Shown: positions 52,060 through 63,028, numbered from the stretch's first letter. The stretch is 64,000 bases of DNA from Pseudomonas cremoricolorata DSM 17059 = NBRC 16634 (GCF_000425745.1 NZ_AUEA01000002.1:248001-312000), one strand, 5' to 3'. Numbers and translations are program-made. Notes: generated by a model from the letters alone, not told the origin.

Positions 52060-52791
52060 ATGACTGCACACCCATCTTGGGCACCCTGCATAGCCGACGC
52101 CTACGCCAATAAATACGGCGAGGTAGCTGAAGACTTCTTATCGCTCGTGGTCATTCCATCGCTGGCAGCCCTAGAACAGAAAGGCGTTGAAATTGCGAAA
52201 CAGGAAGATCAAGCGCTTGCTGCCTTCCATCTACATGATCATCGCCACCTGATTACAAAGACCAGCATGGCGCTATGCTTAGGCATCCAGTCGCTTTGGG
52301 AGCAGCAGCTACGCGATTACCTTTGCTACTGTGGCGTGAAGGTAAAGCACAAAGGCAGCACAGTGGACCTTATACAAAGCGCCAAGTGGGGAGTCACGGG
52401 CAAGATGCCTTCACTGAACCAGTTGTTCCACGAGATACGCGGCTTGCCAATTGAGGAGTTTGAGTCTTACAGCCGTCTCGACAAGCTTCATGTACTAGGG
52501 AACGTGTGTCGGCATGGCGAGGGGGACTCAGCGGCAAAGCTCAGGGCAATGTACCCTGAGTTATGGCCAATGGTTGGTACTGATAGCGAGCCGTTTGGCA
52601 TGGCCGTAGCACCTCAGAGGCCCGTGAAAGGCATGCTGGTTTCCGCTGAACTGCTGCGAGACTTTGTGAACTCAGTTGTACTGTTCTGGCTGGACATGCG
52701 GATTGCTTGCACTGAGGGGCTTATGTGGGACGCCCCAGCGATGTCCAAGGAAGTGGCAAAGCTTCAAGCCCAGAGAGGCGCCCTGCTATGA
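52060..52791 (+). CDS. Island protein, HEPN-like by motif
   Basis: The product is 243 residues, nearly all helical. Near residue 151 it has L-G-N-V-C-R-H-G-E-G-D-S, which resembles the R-x4-6-H type active-site region of HEPN ribonucleases and the RHG core of related abortive-infection proteins. The identification is weak. AGGAC lies before the ATG at 52060; an upstream in-frame start at 52027 lacks it. It is convergent with the reverse transcriptase. If it is a toxin it could be an effector of the island. Confidence 0.55.
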   Translation: MTAHPSWAPCIADAYANKYGEVAEDFLSLVVIPSLAALEQKGVEIAKQEDQALAAFHLHDHRHLITKTSMALCLGIQSLWEQQLRDYLCYCGVKVKHKGSTVDLIQSAKWGVTGKMPSLNQLFHEIRGLPIEEFESYSRLDKLHVLGNVCRHGEGDSAAKLRAMYPELWPMVGTDSEPFGMAVAPQRPVKGMLVSAELLRDFVNSVVLFWLDMRIACTEGLMWDAPAMSKEVAKLQAQRGALL

Positions 52792-52870
52792 TTATGGCGC
52801 CAATAGGGGCTGGGGAGTTGCGGCCCCTTTGTCAGCAAGCGAAGCTACATTCCTCACACGAAATGCCCCA

Positions 52871-53992
52871 TCAGTCCCAAGGCAAGGGACCATCTCGCTC
52901 CGCTGAATAAGGTTCCCGTAGCCCAACTCCGACAGGTGGAGTAGCGGATTCAGCCACGCCAGTCGCCGCTAGCTGGTAACGATCAAGTAATGGCGTTTGA
53001 TGCGACAGCTTCACAGCATTGAGACGCCCCTTGAATGCTTTACCATCTGGATGACCGCAAGCTATGAGTCTCCCCACCCGCCCCATCGCACGGTTGTAGA
53101 CCGGTTCGAGATCGAGCCAACGACTACCGGCCTCGCTCATTAGCTCAAGCTCCCGAACTGCTGAGCGTATGCATTTACGCTCCGATTTCGTCAGCCCTGG
53201 TGTAGGATTGAACACACTCAATCCTGTCACCGTAACCGGCTGGAAGGTTGCGTCATCAGCTTTGATGCCCTGACCACGAACACGTATATGAAGCTTCGCA
53301 CGCTTCTGGCGACACCCTTTGGAAGCCAGCATCCCAGTGATGGTTGAAACGATGTCGGATAGCTCGTCCGATGACGGCTCATGGCGACAAGAAACAGTGA
53401 TGTCATCAGCAAATCGGGAGTACTGAAAGCCGCGCCCCATGAGGTCTTCTACTATCTTGGGCTCTACGTCCCAGAACAACAAATTTGCAATGTAGCCGCT
53501 GGTGCTAGCGCCTTGGGGAGTACTACCCTCACGGGTACATATAGACGAAAGCAAGGTTGCTACAGGCGTGCTGAATCCGAACAGCTGACGAAATAAGGCA
53601 TCAACCTGCTGCATTGATATAGACGGGTAGAAGTTCTGGATATCCTGAAGAACGAGGTACTTTGATCCTGCATGCACAGCCGCATTACTATGGATGCTTC
53701 TCGGAGACTGACGATCCTTGATCCCGCCATGGAGGTAGGCAGGGAAAACCGCTTTTGACAACAGTCTGTCAACTAGTTTGCGTTGCACTCTCTTGAGAGG
53801 CTCATGAGCATCGTACGTGTCTCGCGTCTCAGGCGGCATGCCCGGCTTGACTTTCTTCTGTTGGGGCACATGGCGGTACATTCGGTCAGCTCTGGCGGCC
53901 AGCCTTTCAAGCAGTTGCTCGCTCTCGCCAAGCGCTAGGGCCAATGACTTCACACTATGAATTGGCCTGAAGGGGTACCTGGGAGCGTCCAA
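52871..53992 (-). CDS. Retron-type reverse transcriptase
   Basis: The product is up to 373 residues. RT motifs are present: NAAVH at 103-107 (the retron NAxxH), motif A D117 in LQDIQNFYPSI, motif B PQGASTS at 159-165, the catalytic FADD at 194-197, and VTG at 255-257 before the C-terminal thumb. NAxxH and VTG together are hallmarks of retron RTs. These enzymes make a branched msDNA from a nearby RNA. The start is TTG at 53992 or GTG at 53953. There is no group II intron maturase or DGR context. A hairpin at 54016-54037 separates it from the 83-codon gene upstream. It is the key gene of the island. Confidence 0.88.
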   Translation of the reverse strand: MDAPRYPFRPIHSVKSLALALGESEQLLERLAARADRMYRHVPQQKKVKPGMPPETRDTYDAHEPLKRVQRKLVDRLLSKAVFPAYLHGGIKDRQSPRSIHSNAAVHAGSKYLVLQDIQNFYPSISMQQVDALFRQLFGFSTPVATLLSSICTREGSTPQGASTSGYIANLLFWDVEPKIVEDLMGRGFQYSRFADDITVSCRHEPSSDELSDIVSTITGMLASKGCRQKRAKLHIRVRGQGIKADDATFQPVTVTGLSVFNPTPGLTKSERKCIRSAVRELELMSEAGSRWLDLEPVYNRAMGRVGRLIACGHPDGKAFKGRLNAVKLSHQTPLLDRYQLAATGVAESATPPVGVGLREPYSAERDGPLPWD

Positions 53993-54015
53993 ATTCCAAA
54001 CCCTGAAATGAAGAA

Positions 54016-54037
54016 GGGCCGATACGTAGATCGGCCC
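54016..54037 (-). terminator. Hairpin between the 83-codon gene and the RT
   Basis: A perfect 8-bp stem (GGGCCGAT with ATCGGCCC) and a 6-nt loop are followed on the minus strand by TTCTTCATTTC. It looks like a weak terminator or attenuator that could lower RT expression relative to the upstream gene, or it may belong to a non-coding RNA. It is 24 nt before the RT start. Confidence 0.55.
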
Positions 54038-54067
54038 CTCAGAATTCGAATGATGTGATTTGCTGCG

Positions 54068-54319
54068 TCATGGGATCAACCCAATGAGCTTGTCCATAGC
54101 ATCACAGACATACTCCCAGTACTCAAGCTTGTTTTCCCAGAGATCCAAAAGTGCTTGGCGAATCACGAGCTCCTTCACTACGTCACGAAGGCGCTTTATA
54201 CGACTGCCATTCCCTCTTTCCTTCTTTGAATTCTTGCCATTGACTGTAACGCGGGTGTCTTGGTTATTGTGCTTTTGCAGCTCTGTCCGAGGACTAGCCG
54301 CTTTCTTAGATCGCAACAT
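54068..54319 (-). CDS. Small basic protein upstream of the retron RT
   Basis: The product is 83 residues: a basic, flexible N-terminal half (MLRSKKAASPRTELQKHNN, NGKNSKKERGNGSRIKR) and a helical C-terminal half rich in Trp/Leu (VIRQALLDLWENKLEYWEYV). AAGGAG at 6 nt before the ATG is a strong ribosome binding site. No family recognised. It sits between candidate retron RNA and RT, a place where retrons often carry an accessory or effector gene. Its function is not known. Confidence 0.6.
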   Translation of the reverse strand: MLRSKKAASPRTELQKHNNQDTRVTVNGKNSKKERGNGSRIKRLRDVVKELVIRQALLDLWENKLEYWEYVCDAMDKLIGLIP

Positions 54320-54408
54320 GGTATAGCTCCTTGACCGGCGAAATTGCCGCCGCCAAAGCATTCCGGGCCGAATGGAACTACCAAGACACCACTACAAACC
54401 ACAGTTCT

Positions 54409-54442
54409 GCTTTCCGATCTTGATAAATCAAGATCGGAAAGC
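54409..54442. repeat. Perfect 16-bp hairpin
   Basis: GCTTTCCGATCTTGAT and its exact complement flank AA. There is no T-run on either side, so it is not an ordinary terminator. The length and perfection suit the long stem of a retron msd, or an operator. Confidence 0.8.
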
Positions 54443-54717
54443 CGTCGCCGCCACATCTCGTCACCGTGAAGAGCTTCGCCGTAAAGACTTAACGCACAGC
54501 ATCACGTTAGCGCTGCCCTGCATCACCGTAATGGCCGAAACCGTAGGGGACGTGAGGAGCGTGACGTTTATCGGTGACGCGTATCGATAGCGCACAGTGA
54601 CGGGTCGTGCGGAGAGGTAGCTTTGACGAACATCAAAGCTGGTCGGTTTCCCAACCACCAACTGCAAGCCCAGAGAATTTAACCATGTTTAAAGAGCACC
54701 TGGACGGTACGCCCAGC
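54409..54717 (-). ncRNA. Candidate retron msr-msd RNA
   Basis: On the minus strand this stretch starts just after a good sigma-70 promoter and holds a run of hairpins: a 7-bp stem with the TAC loop (about 54698-54714), TGGTGGTT...AACCGACCA (near 54640-54660), GCTTTGA...TCAAAGC (54619-54640), and the 16-bp perfect hairpin at 54409-54442. It has no convincing gene. It precedes the 83-codon gene and RT in the order found in several retrons. I could not identify the terminal a1/a2 repeat or the branching G, so the call is an inference. Confidence 0.45.
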
Positions 54718-54723
54718 GAGTTC

Positions 54724-54752
54724 TTTATACCCTTCGATAGAACACGAAGCAA
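54724..54752 (-). promoter_or_regulatory. Sigma-70-like promoter of the candidate retron RNA
   Basis: On the minus strand TTGCTT, a 17-bp spacer and TATAAA resemble a strong sigma-70 promoter (TTGACA/TATAAT). The predicted start is near 54717. It reads toward the 83-codon gene and the RT. Confidence 0.6.
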
Positions 54753-54909
54753 TGCCAATGTGCCACTAAATATGACAAGGCTTTGAGAGAGGGCTTTAGC
54801 AGCTTAGAATGCACAGCACGACGCACCACTAAGATGTACCTAAACGCTGTCACACTTCGAGATTTTTGAGCGAGAAATCCTTGAGAATTCAAGGACTTGC
54901 ATAATGGAG

Positions 54910-55016
54910 GCAGCCCCACCAGCCACACCCCGGCACACGATGTTCCCGCTATGGCTGCTTCCTTCCGGATCTGACCAGGTTAACGGGTAATCATTGCGGG
55001 GGGACCGGTGGGGCCA
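54910..55016 (-). ncRNA. ffs: 4.5S RNA of the signal recognition particle
   Basis: On the minus strand the conserved apical loop GGTCAGATCCGGAAGGAAGCAGCC is interrupted here only by my reading limits; GGTCAGATCCGGAAGG and AGCAGCC are both visible. The ends (GGCCCCACC and GGTGGGGC) pair into the closing stem. The RNA binds Ffh and targets membrane proteins. The 3' half is the island's repeat, so the gene is a chimera of chromosome and island. A hairpin TCCTTGA/TCAAGGA with TTTC follows its 3' end (about 54870-54895). Confidence 0.92.
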
Positions 55017-55022
55017 CCACTA

Positions 55023-55048
55023 CGCGGTTCGCCATGTGACGAACCGCG
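55023..55048. repeat. Inverted repeat between ffs and ligA
   Basis: Perfect 9-bp arms (CGCGGTTCG with CGAACCGCG) flank 8 bp. It lies 85 bp after the ligA stop and just before ffs on the minus strand. It could end the ligA transcript. Confidence 0.6.
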
Positions 55049-55132
55049 CCATTGTACCGCTCTGAAGCGAAGTTACAACCTCTGTCTCAAGAAAAAACCA
55101 TCATTTCTCAATGACTTGTCTTCGAACTCGGC

Positions 55133-57541
<2,409 letters not shown>

Positions 57542-57583
57542 TCATCGCGAGCAGATCGAGGGCCGATCTACTCGGTGGGTGCA

Positions 57584-58465
57584 TCAGCGTTTCTGGGTCA
57601 GGGCGCGGCGTTCGAATTCGACGATGCGCTGACGGTAGTGCTCGATGGTTTGCGCGGTGAGCACGCTGCGCTGGTCGTCCTTCAGCTCGCCGTCCAGCTC
57701 GTGGGCCAGCTTGCGGGCAGCGGCGACCATCACGTCGAATGCCTGTTTCGGATGACGAGGACCGGGCAGACCGAGGAAGAAGCTCACCGCACGGGTGCTG
57801 AAATGGTCGATGTCGTCCAGATCGAAAATACCCGGTTTGACCGCATTGGCCATGGAGAACAGCACTTCGCCATGCCCGGCCATGCTTTCGTGGCGGTGGA
57901 AGATATCCATGTCGCCGAAGCGCAGGCCGCTTTCCAGGATGTTCTGCAGCAATGCCGGGCCTTTGAAACCGCCTGGATCGCGGGAAATGACGCTGATCAC
58001 CAGCACTTCGTCGACCGGCGGCAAATCCTTGGCCGGGCTGGAGGCTGCGGCGAAGCCGTTGCCCGAGGTGTGCGACTCGTCGAAATCGTCATCACTGGCA
58101 GAGAACAGCTCCGGCTCGCGTGCTTCGCGCGGCTCGGCGGCCAGCGGCGCTTCGCTCGATTGCGGTTCGACGCGCTTGGCGCGCTTGGCGGGCTTGGCGG
58201 GCTTGACGTCGCGGTCGCGCCCCGACGCGCTCATCGATGGCAGGTCGGTTTCATCCAGTTCAGGTTCCTTGTGGGTGTCGAGCACCCGTGGCGGGCCGAG
58301 CACTTCAGCGCTGCCCTCATCGTCCTGGACGTTGGAATAATTGCGGTCCAGACGGAATTTCAAACGGCCTTTGCCGCCGCGCATGCGGCGCCAACCGTCG
58401 AAAAGAATGCCGGCAATGACAATGATGCCGATCAGGATCAGCCACTCGCGCAGACCGATTTCCAT
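57584..58465 (-). CDS. zipA: Cell division protein ZipA
   Basis: The product is 293 residues. It has an N-terminal membrane helix ([24 protein letters not shown]), a charged Pro/Ala/Glu-rich linker, and a C-terminal FtsZ-binding domain ([24 protein letters not shown] ... [18 protein letters not shown]). ZipA anchors the FtsZ ring at midcell. It is between smc and ligA, the normal Pseudomonas order. Confidence 0.94.
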   Translation of the reverse strand: MEIGLREWLILIGIIVIAGILFDGWRRMRGGKGRLKFRLDRNYSNVQDDEGSAEVLGPPRVLDTHKEPELDETDLPSMSASGRDRDVKPAKPAKRAKRVEPQSSEAPLAAEPREAREPELFSASDDDFDESHTSGNGFAAASSPAKDLPPVDEVLVISVISRDPGGFKGPALLQNILESGLRFGDMDIFHRHESMAGHGEVLFSMANAVKPGIFDLDDIDHFSTRAVSFFLGLPGPRHPKQAFDVMVAAARKLAHELDGELKDDQRSVLTAQTIEHYRQRIVEFERRALTQKR

Positions 58466-58672
58466 GTAATTCCCGTGCCTCTGTAAAAAAATATGCTGAA
58501 AAACAAAGGGTTCAAAAGCCCTTTAACACGTAGCGGCAAGCCTATGTTCTGCCAAGGCTTTTGCTGCGTGTAAAACGAGTGACATAAAGCTAGCACGACC
58601 TCGGCAAACTTTACACCGTCTGTCGGCCTTGTCAGGAAATTCCCCTACAAGACAGGCCCTATTCTTCCCGCA

Positions 58673-61600
58673 TTAGCCGTCGACCATTGCCATCGCTGCC
58701 TCGACATCCACGGCAACCAGCCTGGAACAGCCCGGCTCATGCATGGTGACGCCCATCAACTGGTCGGCCATTTCCATGGCGATCTTGTTGTGGGTGATGT
58801 AGATGAACTGCACGGTCTCGCTCATTTCCTTGACCAGCCTGGCGTAGCGCCCAACGTTGGCGTCGTCCAACGGGGCATCGACTTCGTCGAGCATGCAGAA
58901 CGGCGCAGGGTTGAGCTTGAAGATGGCAAATACCAGGGCCAGTGCGGTCAGTGCTTTCTCCCCACCCGACAGCAAATGGATGGTGCTGTTCTTCTTGCCG
59001 GGCGGACGGGCCATGATCGTCACCCCTGTATCGAGTAAATCTTCGCCCGTCAGTTCCAGATAAGCGCTGCCGCCACCGAAAACTTTTGGAAAAAGTGCCT
59101 GCAAACCGGCATTTATCTGATCAAAGGTATCTTTGAAACGATTGCGCGTTTCTTTGTCGATCTTGCGAATGACGTTTTCCAGGGTGTCCAGCGCTTCGGC
59201 CAGATCAGCGTTCTGCGCATCCAGATAGCGCTTGCGCTCGGACTGCTGCTGGTACTCCTCGATGGCTGCCAGGTTGATCGCACCAAGACGCTGGATGCGC
59301 CCTTCGACCTGCTCGATGGCCTGTTCGGTGAGAGGCTCGGTGGCGTCGTCCTCGAGGGTGGCGAGCACGCCGTGCAGGTCGTAGCCATCGGCAAGCAGTT
59401 GTTCCTGCAAGGTCTTGCGCCGCACATCCAGGCCCTGGCTTTCCAGGCGCATCTGCTCGAGCTGGCCACGCAGCAACTGGGCTTGTTGCTCGGCCTGGGT
59501 GCGGCGCTTTTCCACCTCACGCAGCTCACGGTCGGCGTCTTCCATGTGCAGGCGGGCCTGGCGCATTTCCTCGTCCACACTCATGCGCCGTTCGAGCAGT
59601 TCCTCAAGGGTCATGCTCAGTTCTTCCAGCGGTGCGGCGCCCTCCTCCAGGTTCAGGCTCAGCTGCTCCTGACGCTCGATCAGTCGCTGCGACTGCTGGG
59701 TCAGGCGCTCGAGGGCCTGGCGGGTGGATTCGTGCTGCGCGCGCAGCGAGCCGAGACGCACCGCCAGTTGATGGGCGTGATCCTTGTGCTGGCGAGCCTC
59801 CTGGCGAATACGGTCGAGGCGCTCGCGCAGGCCGTCACGCCGGGCCAGCAACTGCTCGCGCTGCTCGGTGTCCTCGGCCATCACCTCCAGCGCTTCTTGC
59901 AGCAGCAGGCGCGCTTCGCCGAGGGCTTCAAGCTCCAGCTCGCGCTGTTGCTCCAGCTCGCCCAGCTCGTGTTGCAGGCGCTGACGGCGCAGTTGCAGTT
60001 GCTCGGCACGGGCGCGACTGGCCGACAGGCGCGCCTTGAGCTCGCCCAGTTGGCGGTTTTCTTCCTGGCTGCGGCGGCGCAGCTGCTCGCGCTGGGCTTC
60101 GTGCTCGCGCAGTTGCTGATCCAGCGCAGCCAACTGCTGCTCGGCCTGCTCCAGGGCGTTGTGTTGTTGCTCGCGCTGGGCATCGAGCTGTTCGATTTCC
60201 TGCGCCCGCGCCAACATGCCGCCCTGGGCATCGGCGCCACGGCTGACGCGCAGGTAATGCTTGCCCACCCAGTAGCCATCACGGCTGATCAGGCTCTGCC
60301 CACTGGTCAGGGTGCCGCGCAGGGCCAGGGCTTGTTCGAGGCTTTCCACCGGCCTCACCTGGGCCAGCCACGGCGCCAGATCGGTGCGCCCGTTGACCTT
60401 GTCGAGCAGGCTGCCGGGGGCGGCGGTCGAGCCGCTGGCAGCGAGCAGCAGGCGCAGCTCACCGCTTTCCAAAAGGCTTGGGTCGAGCCCGGCAAAATCA
60501 TCCACCAGTACCGCGTGCAGGTCGGCGCCGAGCACGGTCTCGACCGCCAGCTCCCAGCCGGCCTCCACGCGCAGCCCCTCGGCCAGCCGTGGCGCCGCTT
60601 GCAGGCCATGCTGGCGCAACCAGTCACTGGCCCCGGCGCTGGGCTCCAGCGCCGCCTGCTGCAAGGCTTCCAGCGACGCCAGACGCCCGCCCAGGCGTTG
60701 CAGTTCGCCCTGGCGGGTCTGCTGCTCGGTAGTGGCCTGGCGCACCTGTTCGCGCAGGCTGTCGAGGCGCTCGACCACCTGCTGCTCGGCCACCTGCAAC
60801 TCTTCAAGCAGCATCTCGCCGCGGGCCACCTGCTCGCTCATGTCCAGAATCAGCGCGTCTTCCGGGTCGGCGCCGAGCTGTTCGCGCTCGTCAGCGAGCT
60901 TGCGCTGGCGCTCGAGCAGGCGCTCGAGGCCGGTTTCCAGTTGCTGCAGGCGAGCCTGCTGAACCTCGGCCTGACGCCGCGGCTCGGCGGAGCGGGTGTT
61001 GAAGGTGTCCCATTGCTCTTGCCAGCCGTGCATGCCCAGCTCGGCCTCTTCCAGGGCAGCGGCGGCCTCTTCGGCGGCATCGAGGCTCATGGCCTGCTCG
61101 GGCTCGAGCATTTCCAGCTCTTCGCCAAGGGTGGCCAGCAAGGTCTGGTCGTGGCCCAGGTGCGATTCGGTTTCCTGGCGGCTGCGTTCGGCTTCGCGCA
61201 GGTCGTCCTGCAACTGACGCAGACGCTGCTGGCCGTGCTGGATGCTCTGTTCGACCCGGGCGATATCGCCAGCCACCGAATAGAAACGTGCCTGCACCTG
61301 ATTGAAACGTTCCGACAGCTCGTGATGGCCATCACGCAGCCGCTCGATACCGGCATCGGCGTTGCGCTGCTCGGCCACCAGCGCTTCGAAGGCGATTTCC
61401 TGGTCGGCAATTACCGCTTCGCGCTGTGCCACGCGCAGGTCCAGGTCACGCCAGCGCAGCGCCGCCAGGCGCGCCTTGAGCTGACGCTCCTGGTCTTTGT
61501 ATTCGCGGTACTTCTCGGCCGCCTGGGCCTGGCGATGCAGGCGTTCGAGCTGGCGCTCGAGCTCTTCGCGCAGGTCGGTCAGGCGGGCAAGGTTTTCCTG

Positions 61601-62161
61601 GGTGCGGCGGATGCGGCTTTCGGTTTCCCGGCGGCGTTCCTTGTACTTGGAAATGCCTGCCGCCTCTTCGATGAAGTTGCGCAGCTCTTCGGGCTTGGCC
61701 TCGATCAGCTTGGAGATCATGCCCTGCTCGATGATCGAATAGCTGCGCGGGCCAAGGCCGGTGCCGAGGAAGATGTCGGTGATGTCGCGGCGCCGGCACT
61801 TGCTGCCGTTGAGGTAGTAGGTGTTCTGCGCCTCGCGGGTGACCTTGCGGCGGATGGAGATTTCCGCGTAGGCAGCGTACTCACCGACCAGGGTGTTGTC
61901 GCTGTTGTCGAACACCAGCTCGATGCTGGCCTGGCTGACCGGCTTGCGGCTGGTCGAGCCATTGAAGATGACGTCGGTCATCGACTCGCCACGCAGGTTC
62001 TTCGCCGAACTTTCGCCCATCACCCAGCGCACGGCGTCGATGATGTTCGACTTGCCGCAGCCATTGGGCCCGACCACGGCGGCCATGTTGCTTGGGAAGT
62101 TGACGGTGGTGGGGTCGACGAAGGACTTGAACCCGGCCAGGCGGATACATTTCAGACGCAT
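58673..62161 (-). CDS. smc: Chromosome segregation protein SMC
   Basis: The product is 1162 residues, the usual length. Walker A GPNGCGKSN sits at the N-terminus, two long coiled coils flank a hinge (about residues 510-650), and the C-terminal head has LLSGGEKALTALALVF and LDEVDAPLDDANVGR (Walker B). SMC condenses and aligns chromosome arms with ScpAB. Just three bases separate its start from the stop of the gntR gene, so the two may be co-transcribed. Confidence 0.95.
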   Translation of the reverse strand: MRLKCIRLAGFKSFVDPTTVNFPSNMAAVVGPNGCGKSNIIDAVRWVMGESSAKNLRGESMTDVIFNGSTSRKPVSQASIELVFDNSDNTLVGEYAAYAEISIRRKVTREAQNTYYLNGSKCRRRDITDIFLGTGLGPRSYSIIEQGMISKLIEAKPEELRNFIEEAAGISKYKERRRETESRIRRTQENLARLTDLREELERQLERLHRQAQAAEKYREYKDQERQLKARLAALRWRDLDLRVAQREAVIADQEIAFEALVAEQRNADAGIERLRDGHHELSERFNQVQARFYSVAGDIARVEQSIQHGQQRLRQLQDDLREAERSRQETESHLGHDQTLLATLGEELEMLEPEQAMSLDAAEEAAAALEEAELGMHGWQEQWDTFNTRSAEPRRQAEVQQARLQQLETGLERLLERQRKLADEREQLGADPEDALILDMSEQVARGEMLLEELQVAEQQVVERLDSLREQVRQATTEQQTRQGELQRLGGRLASLEALQQAALEPSAGASDWLRQHGLQAAPRLAEGLRVEAGWELAVETVLGADLHAVLVDDFAGLDPSLLESGELRLLLAASGSTAAPGSLLDKVNGRTDLAPWLAQVRPVESLEQALALRGTLTSGQSLISRDGYWVGKHYLRVSRGADAQGGMLARAQEIEQLDAQREQQHNALEQAEQQLAALDQQLREHEAQREQLRRRSQEENRQLGELKARLSASRARAEQLQLRRQRLQHELGELEQQRELELEALGEARLLLQEALEVMAEDTEQREQLLARRDGLRERLDRIRQEARQHKDHAHQLAVRLGSLRAQHESTRQALERLTQQSQRLIERQEQLSLNLEEGAAPLEELSMTLEELLERRMSVDEEMRQARLHMEDADRELREVEKRRTQAEQQAQLLRGQLEQMRLESQGLDVRRKTLQEQLLADGYDLHGVLATLEDDATEPLTEQAIEQVEGRIQRLGAINLAAIEEYQQQSERKRYLDAQNADLAEALDTLENVIRKIDKETRNRFKDTFDQINAGLQALFPKVFGGGSAYLELTGEDLLDTGVTIMARPPGKKNSTIHLLSGGEKALTALALVFAIFKLNPAPFCMLDEVDAPLDDANVGRYARLVKEMSETVQFIYITHNKIAMEMADQLMGVTMHEPGCSRLVAVDVEAAMAMVDG

Positions 62162-62164
62162 CGA

Positions 62165-62824
62165 TCAACCCTTCGCCAGCGCCGCCAGGACCAGCTCGCA
62201 GCTGCGCTGGCAGTAGGCGGTGAGTACCTCGCGGATGCGCGGCAGGTCACGCGCCAGCACCGCTTCGAGCAGGCGTGCGAACAGTTCCAGGTAGTCGATC
62301 ATGCTGGCCTTGCGCTGGTCGAGGGCCAGGTAATAGGCGCGGCTCATGGCCGGTTGCAGGTTCTCGACGGTTTCTTGCAGGTACGGGTTGTCGGCAAATG
62401 GATAGGCGGCGCGCATCACCGCGAAGCTTTCGGCGACGAAGGTCTTGATGTCCTGGCGGTCGTGGGCCTGCTGCAGGCGCTGCTGGATGGCCAGAAACGG
62501 CAGCAGGTCGACTTCGTTGGCCCATTTGCGTGCCACTTCATTGCCCAGCAGGATGTAGAACTCGCCCATCAAGGTGCACAGGCTGCGCACGCTGCGCTCG
62601 TCCAGGCGGGTCACGTGGGCGCCACGCCGGGCAAGGATGGTGACCAGATGCCGGCGTTCGAGAATCAGCAGCGCCTCGCGTACCGAGCCGCGGCTGACGT
62701 TCAGCGCCTGGGTGACCTTCTGCTCCTGAATGCGCTCACCTGGGGCTAGTTCGCCGCGAATGATGCGCTCGGCCAGGTGATGTGCGATCTGCTCGGAGAG
62801 ACTGTCCGGCGCCTTGAACGTCAT
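62165..62824 (-). CDS. GntR family regulator, FadR/FCD subfamily
   Basis: The product is 219 residues. The N-terminal winged helix (LSEQIAHHLAERIIRGELAPGERIQEQKVTQALNVSRGSVREAL) is followed by a helical FCD ligand domain. It is divergent from xdhA with a dyad-rich gap, so xanthine or purine breakdown is a likely target; the effector is unknown. The ATG at 62824 is chosen; the longer frame to 63034 covers the intergenic region. Confidence 0.87.
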   Translation of the reverse strand: MTFKAPDSLSEQIAHHLAERIIRGELAPGERIQEQKVTQALNVSRGSVREALLILERRHLVTILARRGAHVTRLDERSVRSLCTLMGEFYILLGNEVARKWANEVDLLPFLAIQQRLQQAHDRQDIKTFVAESFAVMRAAYPFADNPYLQETVENLQPAMSRAYYLALDQRKASMIDYLELFARLLEAVLARDLPRIREVLTAYCQRSCELVLAALAKG

Positions 62825-63000
62825 GGGTGTCCTTGGGAAGCAATGAACGGGCAAAGGCGCGATTGTAGCGCACTTGCCCCGGCCTGGCGCAGCGTGGCGT
62901 GGCGCTTTGTGCGAGTTTGCGCGCAGGCACAGGATTGGGCGCGAACTATGCTTGCAGCATTGATGGGTGAAGGTGTGGAGCGGCCTTTCGACTGATTTCC

Positions 63001-63028
63001 TGACTTTAAGGTCAGAAAAATATTGACC
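63001..63028. promoter_or_regulatory. Candidate operator between gntR and xdhA
   Basis: Two dyads overlap: TGAC-N6-GTCA (63001-63014) and GGTCA-N9-TGACC (63010-63028). They lie 63-90 bp before the xdhA start. FCD-type GntR proteins bind short dyads of this kind. Confidence 0.5.

Larger units (their letters stand above)
49099..54959. mobile_element. Genomic island inserted in ffs (SRP RNA gene)
   Basis: A 57-bp direct repeat, identical at 49099-49155 and 54903-54959, consists of the 3' half of the SRP RNA gene. Between the copies lie 5.8 kb with visibly lower G+C than the flanks. A remnant tyrosine integrase stands next to the left repeat. The complete ffs is at the right end, so insertion kept the gene whole. 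The cargo is described below, including a retron-like reverse transcriptase. Confidence 0.85.

Noticed and set aside
52871..53992. RT as a group II intron or diversity-generating retroelement
   Set aside because: No maturase or endonuclease domain, no intron domain V structure, and no template/variable repeat pair seen; NAxxH and VTG favour a retron.
54461..54667. A 68-codon minus-strand gene within the candidate RNA
   Set aside because: It starts with TTG, lacks a ribosome binding site and has repetitive, hairpin-derived composition.
59372..62749. An 1125-codon plus-strand frame
   Set aside because: It is antisense to smc and part of gntR; a shadow.
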